Source: Codonopsis lanceolata
Taxonomy: Eukaryota; Streptophyta; Magnoliopsida; Asterales; Campanulaceae
Direction: 5' to 3'
Assembly: GCA_013146195.2 (NCBI GenBank)
Contig: CM028378.1
Span: 8,299,350-8,363,349 of the forward strand
Length of the DNA stretch: 64,000 bases
Each line of letters opens with the position of its first letter. Within the stretch, counting starts at the first letter, position 1. Of this stretch, positions 54,620 to 64,000 are shown one piece after another. Below the pieces are notes generated by a model. It saw nothing but the letters and a program-made list of their open reading frames with translations. It made no database searches and had not been told where the DNA came from. Both the position numbers and the translations under genes were made by a program.

Positions 54620-57600
54620 TCCCCCCTCAAGTTGAGAGTGGAAAACAGGTTTTGCACATGCAACTTGGAAAGAAGATGGAAGAAGTAAGTGTTAGATAGA
54701 GCTTTAGTGAAGATATCAGCAGGTTGGTTAGGAGAGGGAATGTAATGTGTGGATATTAATTTTTTATGCAACATTTCTCTGACAAGATGGCAGTCTATGT
54801 CAATGTGCTTGGTCCTTTCATGAAAAACAGGATTGGCTGCTATGTGTATAGCAGATTGGTTGTCACAATGAAGAGAAACAGGTATAACTGGTTCTATTTG
54901 AAAGTCTTTAAGGAGGGATATTAACCATTTTATTTCACAGCAAGTATTTGCCATGCTTCTATACTCAGCTTCGGCAGAGGACCTGCTAATAGTGGTTCTT
55001 GCATTTCCAAGAGATGAGAGAATTCCCAGGAAAATCTGAGAAACCGAGAGAGATCTTCTTGTAATTGGGCAAGCAGCCCAATCAGAATCACAATAGGCAC
55101 TGAGAGACAACTGGGCTGAACTGGAGAAAAATATACCTTGACCAGGACTCCCTTTGATATACTTTACTAGCCTTAATGCAGCCTGCCACTGGTGATTCTG
55201 AGGTTTGGCCATAAACTGACTTAGAACCTGTACACTATATGAGATATCAGGTCTTGTAATAGAAAGATACAGCAGCCTGCCAATGAGTCTTCTGTAACAT
55301 GCAGGATTGTCTAAAGGAGAACTGATTGTAATGGCCAGTTTGTGACTTTTCTCTATAGGTGTAAGAGCAGGCTTTGCATTGGTAAGCTTGGTATCACTTA
55401 TGATGTCCAAAGCATACTTTCTTTGATGGAGGCAGATTCCAGATTTGTTTCTTGCAACTTCCAGTCCCAAAAAGTATTTCAAGTGTCCAAGATCTTTAAT
55501 AGGGAATTTGGATGTAAGATAGGTCTTGACTGATTCAATCAAATGTACATTGGTTCTGTAATGAGAAGGTCATCCACATATACAAGTATGGTAACAAACT
55601 CGTTCAGTTCGGTTTGATAGGTAAATAGTGCATGATCATTAGGGGATTGATTGAATCCAAAGCGAAGAGTGTAGAGGAGAATTTCTCAAACCATTGCCTA
55701 GGGGCTTGTTTGAGGCCATAGAGAGATTTGGCTAGCTTGCAGACAATAGGAGAAGGGCCTTGAGGGAAGTTGTGTGAGAATCCTGGAGGAAGATCCATGA
55801 AGACTTCTTCATGAAGGTCTCCATGCAGAAAGGCATTTGAGACATCAAGTTGACAGATGGGCCAATGCTTGGCTGCTGCTATGGCAAGAAAAACTCTTAC
55901 AGTTGTCATTTTAGCCACAGGAGAGAAGGTTTCAAAATAATCATTGCCTTACATGCAGTGAATCCTTTTGCCACAAGCCTGGCCTTGTATTTGTTGATAG
56001 TGCCATCAGCATTATGCTTAGTTTTATATATCCATTTGCAGCCTACAGTTTTCTTGTTGGGTGGAAGATATTGTAGTGTCCATGTACCATTGGTTTCCAG
56101 GGCTTGAAGTTCTTCAGCCATGGCTGTACACCATAGGGGGTCTTGAGAGGCTTGATTATAGGTTTTTGGTTCACTGAGAGAAGAGATGTTGCAGCTGAAA
56201 GCCTTGTAGGAGGGAGAAACATTGGTGTAGTTGCAATACTTACTCATAGGATAAGGGGATGTATGGTTAGCTGTTGGATGAGCAAGATTAGCTGGTAGAC
56301 CAGTGTAGTCTTTGAATTTGGCTGGGATGGTTTTTACTCTCTGAGGCCTGGTTGGTATGGTGTTTCTTTCAGTGTTAGTAGGAGCTACATCTTCAGTAAC
56401 AGTTGAGTTGTCAGGCTGGACTTCTGTACTGGTATCTTCTTGATTAGCATTTGTGTTTTCTTCATATGTGAGTTCAACAGAGTTAGATGGACAGACATTG
56501 TCTTCATATGTGTTGATAGGTGGGGTCATGGTTGTTTTAAAAGGAAAGATGGATTCATGAAATACAACATCTCTGCTGTATATGACTTGATTTGTCTCTA
56601 GATTGAAGAGTTTATAAGCCTTCCTGTTACTGGGATAACCAATGAATACACATTTTTGGGATCTTGGTGAGAATTTGTCTCTATTATGGGAAGATGTTGA
56701 AGCATAGCAGAGACATCCAAGAGTTCTGAGATGCATGTATTTAGGAGCAACACCAAAAGAGCTTCAAAAGGAGTCTTGAGCTTAAGGACGTAACTAGGAA
56801 GTACATTTATTAAGTATGTGGTACGTTAACAAACAGTCACCCCAGAATTTCTTAGGAAGATTAGCTTGGAACCTTAAAGCTCTAGCAAGCTCTAGGAGAT
56901 GTCTATGCTTTCTCTCAGCCCTACCATTTTGTTGGGGTGTGTCTACACAGGTGCACTGATGCAGGAGGCCTTGGGAAGCAAGAAGACTGCCAACTCCATC
57001 ATTTAAGAATTCTGTACCATTGTCAGTTCTCAGATGCTTAACAAGATAGTTTGGAACTGATTTTTCACCATATTGAAGAAGTAAGTAAGGGTTTGGCAGA
57101 CTTGAGTCTTGGATTTTAATAAAAAGGTCCAAGTGGCTCTTGAGTGATCATCAACAATGGTAAGAAAAAGAGTACATCCATCATAAGTACATCATGCTGT
57201 AGGACCCCAAACATCACAATGAATGAGGTCAAAAATATTTAAGCTGTGAGAGATGCTTAAAGGAAAGGGTTGTCTTGTTTGTCTTGATAAATGACAGATA
57301 TCACAGTGAACATGAAGGTTTGGATTGAATTGTAAATCAAGAGCTTTAATATTCTTTATAGAGTGAATAGGAGCATGCCCAAGTCTATTATGCCACAAAT
57401 GTTCTTTACTTAAAGGCTTGAAAAAGAAGAAAGAATTGCTACATTTAGAGTTGTTTAGTTTGACTGTATTATTACAATCAGAGGTAGGATTCTTCAGCCT
57501 GCAGTCTTCATGGAGAGTTAGCTTGTAGAGACCACCATCATATCTACCAATCTTCAGTCTCTGGTAAGTTTGGTCCTGAAGATAGCAAGATGTGTCAGAA

Positions 57601-59090
57601 AAGGTTAGACACATATTGTTGTCATGAGTGAGCTTGCTGCCAGATATAAGATTAATATGAAAGTCAGGAGCATAATAGACATCTTCCAGAGTAATGTCTT
57701 TGGACAGAATCACCTTTCCTTTGTGAGTAATGATAGAGGCCTTCCCATTAGGCAGATGTATAACAGTGTTGATAGGGGTAGGTTTAATAAGGTGTTCAAG
57801 GGAGTTAGTGATGTGATCACTAGCTCTAGTGTCTATGATCCAATCAAGACTCACAGGTTTCTTATTGTTAAGACACACATGAGATGAGGGAGTAGTACCT
57901 GATAGATGATCTTCAGGAGTATCAACCATAATAGTGGCAGAAGATATATTTTTCATATTTTTGAGAAGGGACATCAGTTGCTGATATTGTTCAGAAGTAA
58001 GAAGATTAGGGCTGTCAGAAGTGCAGATATCCTTTCCTTTAGTCTCTTTGGTAGGAACTTGGACAGTGGCATTGTTGGTTGTTGTATTGATTCTATTTTT
58101 TCCTTTGTTTCTTGGCATTTTGGTAGGATCAGGTTTGGTTCCATATAGGGGATGCCATTCAGGAAATCCATGGATGAAGAAGCACTTGTCTTTGGTATGA
58201 GAGTCACCATGACAATGCTCACAGAAAAATTTCCCTTTACTGGAAGTGGATTGAAGGTTTCCTGCAGTTTTTCCTTTGGTAAATCTGTTTCCAGTGTTAT
58301 TGATCTTTCCCATGAAGGCTGAAGGGGGATTCTCAAGAATTGGACCAGATTGTTGCCTTTGCCCTTCTTCTTGGACCAACATAGAGACATCTTTTGTGAC
58401 AGAGGGAAGTGGATGAATTATGAGTATTTGGCCTCTAACATCAGTATATTTCTCAGATAGGCCCATTAAAAATTGTGTTAGTTTGGTGATATGCTCAAAT
58501 TCTTCTTGAGCAGCCTTAGATCCACAAGTGCAATTGCAGACACACTTGGGTATTTGAAGGAGGTTAGTTAGCTCATCCCATAGCCCCCTGAACTTGGTGT
58601 AATAACTGTTTATGTTAAGGTCTCCTTGTGTGCAAAGCATGATGTTTTTCTGAATTTGAAAAATCTTGGGAGCATCACCCTGAGAGAATCTGGTGGTGAG
58701 GTCATCCCAGATTTCATGGGCAGTAGGAAGATAGACAATACTTTGACGTATTTGTATTCACAAAGCATTGAGGAGCCAAGAAAGCATCATGCATCTTTCC
58801 CAAGCACTTATGTATTTAGATTGAGGGATTGGTTTCTTGTTGGTCCCATTAATCATGCCTAATTTGTTTTTGGCGAGAGAGGCGTGAGTGACAGAGATCC
58901 TCCATTGATTGAAGTTAGAATCTGTGAGAAGTTCTGAGACAAGATTTATGCCAGGATGATCATTGGGGTGTAGATATAGAGGATGTCCTGGATTAAGTTG
59001 AAGAGCAGATTCTGGCAGATCATAGTCATCTGTAGAGATATTGATGTCCTTGTTTTTCTCATTCTTTGACTCAGATGTAGAATCAGCCAT
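54520..59090 (-). pseudogene. copia gag-pol, minus strand, interrupted
   Basis: ATG 59090. Gag is followed by a CCHC knuckle (CEHCHGDSHTKDKC, about 58220). The protease reads DTRAS instead of the usual DTGAS, a change that should abolish activity. Integrase has WHNRLGHAP, HCDVWGPTA, RTDNGTEF and PQQNGRAERKHRH. RT has YVDD at 55580-55569 (VYVDDLLI). RNase H has SRSSAEAEYRSMAN and DIFTKALS, with a long tail running into the LTR and ending at 54520. A nonsense codon near 58758 and shifts near 57190, 56790, 55910 and 55600 break it. Few lesions for its length. Confidence 0.94.
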
Positions 59091-59222
59091 GAGTAGAGAG
59101 AAGATGTAGAACAGAAAGAATAGAAGATGATTGTGAAAGAGATCAAAGAATCAGAAGAGGATTGTACCTTTATTGATGCAGAAGAAGTATTTGAGAGGCA
59201 GGATTGTTATGCTCTGATACCA

Positions 59223-59521
59223 TGTTCAAGATCAAGATAGAAGAGAAAGTAAAGATTGATTTGAGGAAGATTGAATTGTTATTATTTCCTTAATTCGTGA
59301 ACTACAGAAAGGCATAAGAGATATATATACATATTCCTAACAAACTAACAGAATCCTATTAGGAAGAGAAGAAGGAATCCAAGATTTACACTCGCTACCC
59401 TTATAGTTACTAGGACTATAGTTAATTGCACTTTGGCCCCTTGAAGTCTTTAATTTTGCCTGTGGCTTTGATGCTGTCATCTTGCTTGTTGTTGCTGCTG
59501 TCAGTAGTGTGTATCTCAACA
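59223..59521 (-). repeat. 5' LTR of the minus-strand copia (299 bp)
   Basis: Nearly identical to the other LTR outside the 25-bp duplication, so a rather young insertion. Confidence 0.95.
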
Positions 59522-59575
59522 AATCGTGTCGTGTTAGTTCTTGCTATCGTATCGTGTCAGTTATTGTTATTCCTA
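59522..59575. mobile_element. Half of a hAT-type MITE
   Basis: The reverse complement (ACTGACACGATACGATAGCA...) matches the left end of the MITE at 15315. The terminus TTGTTATTCCTA differs from TTGCCACCCCTA only by C-to-T changes. The other half is absent; the copia LTR abuts it directly. Confidence 0.75.
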
Positions 59576-60089
59576 ACTTAGATTGTAAAATTTTAAAACT
59601 TTTAGGATCTAAAAGTTACAATTTTTTTGAAAGAATTAATAATGAGAATGATTCAAAGTCAATGGAGCAAAGGTGCTATCAACCCAAAATCTAAACAAAA
59701 TAAATGCCAAAAGCGTAATTGGAGGCAACTCACGTTACGCCAAACACCAAGTGGACTCCAACACTTCTCATCAACTCGTTAACTGTATTTACGTCATTAT
59801 CCACTCTAATAAATAGGAAAATATATATTAAAAAAATAAAATATGATATTATGAGCTATAGCTTATAGTATTATAACAAGTTTTAGTATTAATATCATTA
59901 GATCAAATCTATTTAGATTTTTACATCGTTAAATCAAATATATTATTTTTTTAAGTAATGACATAAATATTCAAATCATCACTAATTTAATCATACATCG
60001 ACTCTAACATTAAAACTCGTAAAAATATCATAAGCTTTAACTCGCAATATTATTTACCTATAAAAAAAATACCAACCAAACCAAGTTTT
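59576..60089. other. AT-rich spacer
   Basis: No coding frame or element ends recognised. Confidence 0.5.
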
Positions 60090-60310
60090 TTTTCCGTCCC
60101 ACATATGTTTACATTTTTGGGTCCGTTTCAAATTGTTTTTATCTTAATTATGATTTCCTTTTATCACAATATTTTTACCATTTTAATTTTTTTATTCATC
60201 TTATTTTAATTGTGGACTATATATGCTTAAGTAAAACTATACGTTACACTAATATTAATAATCAAGTCAATAATATTTCTTTAACTTTTATTTGCTTATC
60301 AATCGAGTAA
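60090..60310. mobile_element. Decayed Stowaway family A relic
   Basis: Shares CCGTCCCACATATGTTTACA, TCTTAATTATGATTTCCTTT and AATAATCAAGTCAATAATAT with family A, but both termini are lost. Confidence 0.45.
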
Positions 60311-61072
60311 TACACTTTTATTTCTTTCCTATTTCATCAAAATATTTAATTATTTATAATCATACGAAAGTATAAAATTTAAAAAAGAGATGGCACTGCC
60401 TAAAAGATCAGAGACATTTTCGAAGCCTGAAAAAGAAAATCTAAAATTGATATGAAAATATCCTAATATATTGATTAAGATTTTAATTTCAGCTTTTCCC
60501 CAAATTAAATGGCAGGAAATGAAAAAAGAAAATGTAGACGTGGAGTTTGTCACAGTCGGAGTCCTAGCGTGCGGACTGCGGAGACATGTGAAGACTGAAG
60601 AGGAAAGGCAAGGAGCTTTTTGGTTGGAAATGGCCAAATGGGGGCAGTGCTTTTCTTTGATTTCTATTATGAAATTAATTTTATTTTTGAAAATAATACT
60701 AATAATTCTAATGCATAATTTAAATGAGGTTGTTTTTCGTGGCCAAATGAGAAATATATTTGTGTTAGTATGATTGTTCTTTGCTTAAATAGGCAATATT
60801 ATATAATGTTTATAAAGTATTACATTGAACAATCATATAGTAGGAGTATATTGAACGATGAGACATAATATATAAATTAAGTGGTAGAATGAAAGATACT
60901 TCATTTAAAAAGTAGTTACATGATAAATTAATAAATTTATAATTTATAATTTTAACTGTAGGATTAAGATATTAGGAAAATTAAAAAAATAAAATGCCAT
61001 AGAGACTTGATGAAGAAATTTAAGACGAAGTTAAAAAGTGGGGGATTTGAAAACAAATATTATGTGATGTGA
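60311..61072. other. Spacer with no clear gene
   Basis: Overlapping short frames on both strands at 60350-60773 have no recognised domain and no splice context. Confidence 0.4.
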
Positions 61073-61181
61073 AGTGGCGTAGCCACGGCCGTTCCTGGGC
61101 ATAGTCCAAAGGAGCGACTGTTCAGGACCCACAAATTTTAGGGGCCCAAATTTTATTTATATGTATAGTATATATGTAATA

Positions 61182-61439
61182 CTCCCTCCGTCCCTAAATT
61201 ATCGTCCTCCTTTCCTTTTTCGTCCGTCCCAAAATAATTGTCCACTTTGAAACTTACCTTTTTAGAACATCATTTTTACCACTTTACCCTTACTTTTTCA
61301 CTCTACTTTAATTATGAGCCACATACACATGGACATTAAAGGAAACAACACATTAAACCAATATAAATAATCAAGTCAATTATTTTTTCTTAAACTGTAC
61401 GCCGGGTCAACCCAGACGATTATTTAGGGACGGAAGGAG
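61182..61439. mobile_element. Stowaway MITE, family A (258 bp), nested in hAT
   Basis: CTCCCTCCGTCCCTAAATTA...TATTTAGGGACGGAAGGAG, flanked by TA (61180-61181, 61440-61441). The best-kept family A copy in the window. Confidence 0.95.
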
Positions 61440-62239
61440 TATGTAATATTAATAAATATTAAAAGTGATGAAAAATTGTCAATTGGAAACGACTTAGTTG
61501 TGAAGATGACAAGATGTGACAACCGACAGACGATTAGATGAAAGGGTGCTTTGGGTGGACAGTCGGACAGAAGGATAAAACGATCAATGGCTCGAGACTC
61601 TCAATTTCTTCAGTCTCCCCTATGTTATGGCCGCCAGATTTTTCACTCTACCTTTAGTTCGACTTTCGATAATTCCTCTTCCCACAGTTTAATTTCAAAG
61701 CAAGAAAAACTCTCTCACAGTTTCACTCTGGGTCTGTTCCTCGAACTCGAAGCTGATGGCGCTGGTAAAGACAGAGAGGACTGATGATGTAGGTCGGTAC
61801 TCGTCCAATTGATTTATTTTCCTTTGACTTTGACTCTTCTCTGCTTCAAATCCTAAACCATCAAACTCATATTTCTTGGTTTAAAGTTTTTATGGCTCAT
61901 AAAATACTATTTTGCTGATCCACAATTTCTTTTCAAAATCTCATAGTCTAAAAATTGTGTAAGTAGATTACAAATTTACAATATTTTTTCTTTCTTATAT
62001 GTTGGTGCAGCAAGCAATCTAGCTTGATTTGATCTCTGAATCTCTCAGATTGCTGGTGTCTGGGCATTCGATATTTCGGTGTCATGGTTCCCATTTTACA
62101 AGTGGTTGAGGCTGAGGTGGAGGTGCTGAGCCTGAACTGCTGAACAATTGTTTGTTTTTCATATTCCAAGTCCTCTCGATTCTTTTTTAATATCATAATA
62201 AGTTACCTAAAGAATATCTTTTTGGAAGTGAAAAAAGAA

Positions 62240-62450
62240 AAAAAAAAGCAAAGAAAACGAGTAGAATAATGGGTAAAATCACAAAGAGGAGCTATCGATA
62301 AATTTGTTTTTAAAAAAGTAGGCTCTTCTGAAGATGGATTGGATTTAGATGATAATAATATTGAACCATTTATTAAGAATTTAACTAGTCCTTATTCATT
62401 ATTTTTTCTCAAACCTTTGAAATGTCAAGAACGACTGGGTATCTGAAAGA
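62240..62450 (+). pseudogene. N-terminal piece of a TTF-type hAT transposase
   Basis: Reads KKKQRKRVE, a stop, then KSQRGAIDKFVFKK and an acidic stretch GLDLDDNNIEPF, typical of the N-terminus of 'TTF-type zinc finger with hAT dimerisation' proteins. The zinc finger, catalytic core and dimerisation domain are missing. Confidence 0.6.
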
Positions 62451-62619
62451 TTTTAGAGCGTGGTGGCCTATAGCAATTATCAATACTTAGGAAAAGTAGG
62501 ACTGTATGGTGATCGTGATCCAATGATCCTTATGTTTAAATATTCTTGATTATTGATACATCACAAACACTGCATGTAGACTATATAGTCATAGAATGAA
62601 CGACTAAATTAACGATATT

Positions 62620-62804
62620 CTCGACTCTCATCGTTCAAAATAAATAGTTAATTATTTTATATTTAAATGTTTTATTTAAAAAGTTTATTTTTAAAAATTA
62701 AAATATAAAATACTATTTTATTACTAATGAGTTATTGTAAGTATCATTTTTTTTTAAAAAAAATTTAACTTTTAAACGGAGAATCTTTATCCAAAACGAA
62801 AAAA
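62620..62804. mobile_element. Stowaway-type MITE, family B, decayed (185 bp)
   Basis: The body matches 3247-3426 in the same orientation, for example TTTTTAAAAATTAAAATATA and TTTAACTTTTAAACGG..GAATCTTTATCC. The termini are worn; TA follows on the right. Confidence 0.6.
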
Positions 62805-63233
62805 TATCCAAAAAAAAATTGTTAGCTGGACTGCAAAATGCAGGTCCTACCACCTACATAATAAACTAATAAACTTAGTTTATGATCACAAAGAATCAAT
62901 CAAGTATTTGAATAAAAGATGGATCAATTATAAGGTATTGTCTAGTTGTATGTCGACATCGTTCGATGATGGCTCATATTTTCCTTTGTTTTGTTTTTTT
63001 TTTTTTGCCATTCAATATGGGCAAATTACACCAACGGTTCCTGTACTTTTGGATTTTTTTTTGGCATTCGTCCTTGATCAAACTTAACACATTTGCACCT
63101 TTCGTCCAATTTCATTAATTATCAAACGTTAGGGCTACCGACATGCCTCTCACTTGATTTTGCTGGGATCACAATTGTCATTTTACTTGAAAAGCACAGG
63201 GCCATTTATGTAGGTGGCCTTCAACGAATCTGT
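62805..63233. other. Spacer with a one-sided repeat fragment
   Basis: 62990-63130 (GGCAAATTACACCAACGGTT...) looks like the kind of non-coding end often found in plant DNA transposons, but the partner end was not found. No gene. Confidence 0.4.
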
Positions 63234-63245
63234 ATGTGGTCCGAC

Positions 63246-63347
63246 TTTTTTTTTTTACCTCCTAAAGAAAACATGGGAAAAGATCGAACCTGAGACCTCA
63301 CACATTGTAAAGCCTCATCTCTACCACTGAACCAACCCCTTAGGGGC
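63246..63347 (-). mobile_element. Very short tRNA-derived SINE-like element (102 bp)
   Basis: The minus strand has an A box TGGTTCAGTGG (63334-63324) and a B box GGTTCGATC (63290-63282) at tRNA-like spacing, then a short body and a poly-A of about 12 bases at 63257-63246. Flanks ATGTGGTCCGAC (63234-63245) and ATGTGACCTGAC (63348-63359) match at 9 of 12 positions and look like a worn TSD. Too diverged from a tRNA to be a real tRNA gene. Confidence 0.6.
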
Positions 63348-63359
63348 ATGTGACCTGAC

Positions 63360-63706
63360 TTCAATTATTGGTTTGGTGGGCTTTGCCATGGGAAAAAAAG
63401 AAGGTGAAAATAGGCAAAGTTGGCCCACCAAATGGGTAGACCCATGGGTTAACCCAGTCAATCGGATGTTTTGTGTGTGCTTGGGTTTTAGTTGTGGGGG
63501 TCTGGAGAAATTTTGCCCTGGCCCAGCCCGATCAAATTTTAACATTGGCCTAATGGGCTTGGTGTAGGTTTAGCCCGACCCGATACGTTGACAACTCTAT
63601 TAGTGACCCACATCAAGTCGTGAAGAATCTTTGAAATCTATGCCGAAGATGTTCATTTCTTATGGAACTCATCCTGGTCTTCCCTCTGCAGTCAATTACG
63701 GATATA
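63360..63706. other. Spacer with a possible hAT MITE end
   Basis: GGGCTTGGTGTAGGTTTAGC...ACGTTGACAACTCTA (to about 63599) looks like the right end of a common plant hAT MITE, whose left end I cannot find. No gene. Confidence 0.35.
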
Positions 63707-63964
63707 CTCCTTCTGTCCCAAAATTACTGTCATGATTTCTTTTTTCGTCTGTCACAAAATAATTAGCTTGTTTCTAACTATTTTTTTAGGACAAAACTTT
63801 TATCACTTTATTTTTAGTTTTTTATCATACTTTAATTATGAGTTATGCACTCATGAATTGTAAGGAAAATTACAAATCCAAACTAATATTAATAATTAAA
63901 GTAAATTATTTTTCTTAATCGGTATGTCAAATCAAACATGATAATAGTTTTAGGATAAAACGAG
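63707..63964. mobile_element. Stowaway MITE, family A (258 bp)
   Basis: CTCCTTCTGTCCCAAAATTA...TTTAGGATAAAACGAG with TA on both sides and the typical internal blocks (TACTTTAATTATGAGT). Confidence 0.88.
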
Positions 63965-64000
63965 TACATAATAGATTGGAGATGGGGTTGCTAGACCACC

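Larger units (their letters stand above)
54296..59521 (-). mobile_element. Ty1/copia retrotransposon, minus strand (5.2 kb)
   Basis: LTRs 54296-54619 and 59223-59521. Primer site TGGTATCAGAGC (59222-59211, minus strand) next to the 5' LTR, and a TTGAGGGGGGA polypurine tract before the 3' LTR. Full domain order gag-protease-integrase-RT-RNase H, broken. The gag type (LYLHPNDHPGINLVSELLTD) suggests an Ale/Retrofit-like lineage; this is not certain. Flanks ACTTG and AATCG do not form a TSD, so an end was probably altered by recombination or deletion. Confidence 0.93.
61073..62480 (+). mobile_element. hAT element of the TTF zinc-finger type, decayed
   Basis: Left end AGTGGCGTAGCCACGG is like the usual CAGTGGCGGAGCCA terminus of these hAT elements (from memory). 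It is followed by a GGGGCCCAAATTTTA leader, a nested Stowaway, an untranslated 5' region, and the start of the transposase frame at 62240-62450. The 3' end and TSD were not found, so the element is truncated or too diverged. A 77-codon frame at 61551-61784 in the leader is unrecognised. Confidence 0.6.

Noticed and set aside
63246..63347. Real tRNA gene
   Set aside because: The A and B boxes are present, but acceptor-stem pairing and a normal anticodon arm are not; there is poly-A and a flanking repeat.

Overview
This is a window of plant nuclear DNA, almost certainly from a eudicot. The evidence is two intron-bearing GDSL esterase/lipase genes, very many transposable elements of typical plant families (Ty1/copia, Ty3/gypsy, PIF/Harbinger, Mutator, hAT, Stowaway, Helitron), AT-rich spacers, and one 100-N scaffold gap at 29713-29812. 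The species cannot be fixed from sequence alone.

Layout. 1-9.9 kb: a tandem pair of GDSL genes, both on the minus strand with the same five-exon structure; the left one runs off the window and the right one is complete. Between and inside them lie a PIF/Harbinger element with a dead transposase, a deleted Harbinger derivative, Stowaway elements and a copia fragment in an intron. 10-12.2 kb: Stowaway, Harbinger and Mutator-type non-autonomous elements, one nested in another. 12.4-21.1 kb: a decayed Helitron-like repeat split by a Tork/Tnt1-like copia element (12998-19941), which itself holds a hAT MITE with a perfect 8-bp target-site duplication (TSD). 21.4-22.7 kb: a Mutator-type element with a perfect 9-bp TSD carrying part of a glutaredoxin-family host gene (Pack-MULE). 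23.2-29.7 kb: the 3' part of a minus-strand Tat-type gypsy element: LTR, a spliced extra gene on the opposite (plus) strand with its own TATA box, then integrase and RNase H relics up to the gap.

31.6-47.7 kb is one nest. A small copia element (158/159-bp LTRs, TSD TTGAA on both sides) was hit in its 5' LTR by a 3.4-kb Helitron and in its interior by an 11-kb Ogre/Tat-type gypsy element. The intact 3' LTR is a natural empty site showing that the Helitron inserted exactly between A and T.

48-54.3 kb: relics of related gypsy LTRs in both orientations, Stowaways, a long short-unit tandem array, a diverged segmental duplication, and a Mutator-type element made mostly of a minisatellite. 54.3-59.5 kb: a minus-strand copia element with both LTRs but no matching TSD. 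59.5-64 kb: half of a hAT MITE, a decayed hAT (TTF zinc-finger type) element with a Stowaway inside, a very short tRNA-derived SINE-like unit, and more Stowaways.

Only the two GDSL genes look like functional host genes. They probably encode secreted serine hydrolases. The rest is a record of layered transposon insertions, and many insertion events can be ordered from nesting and TSDs.
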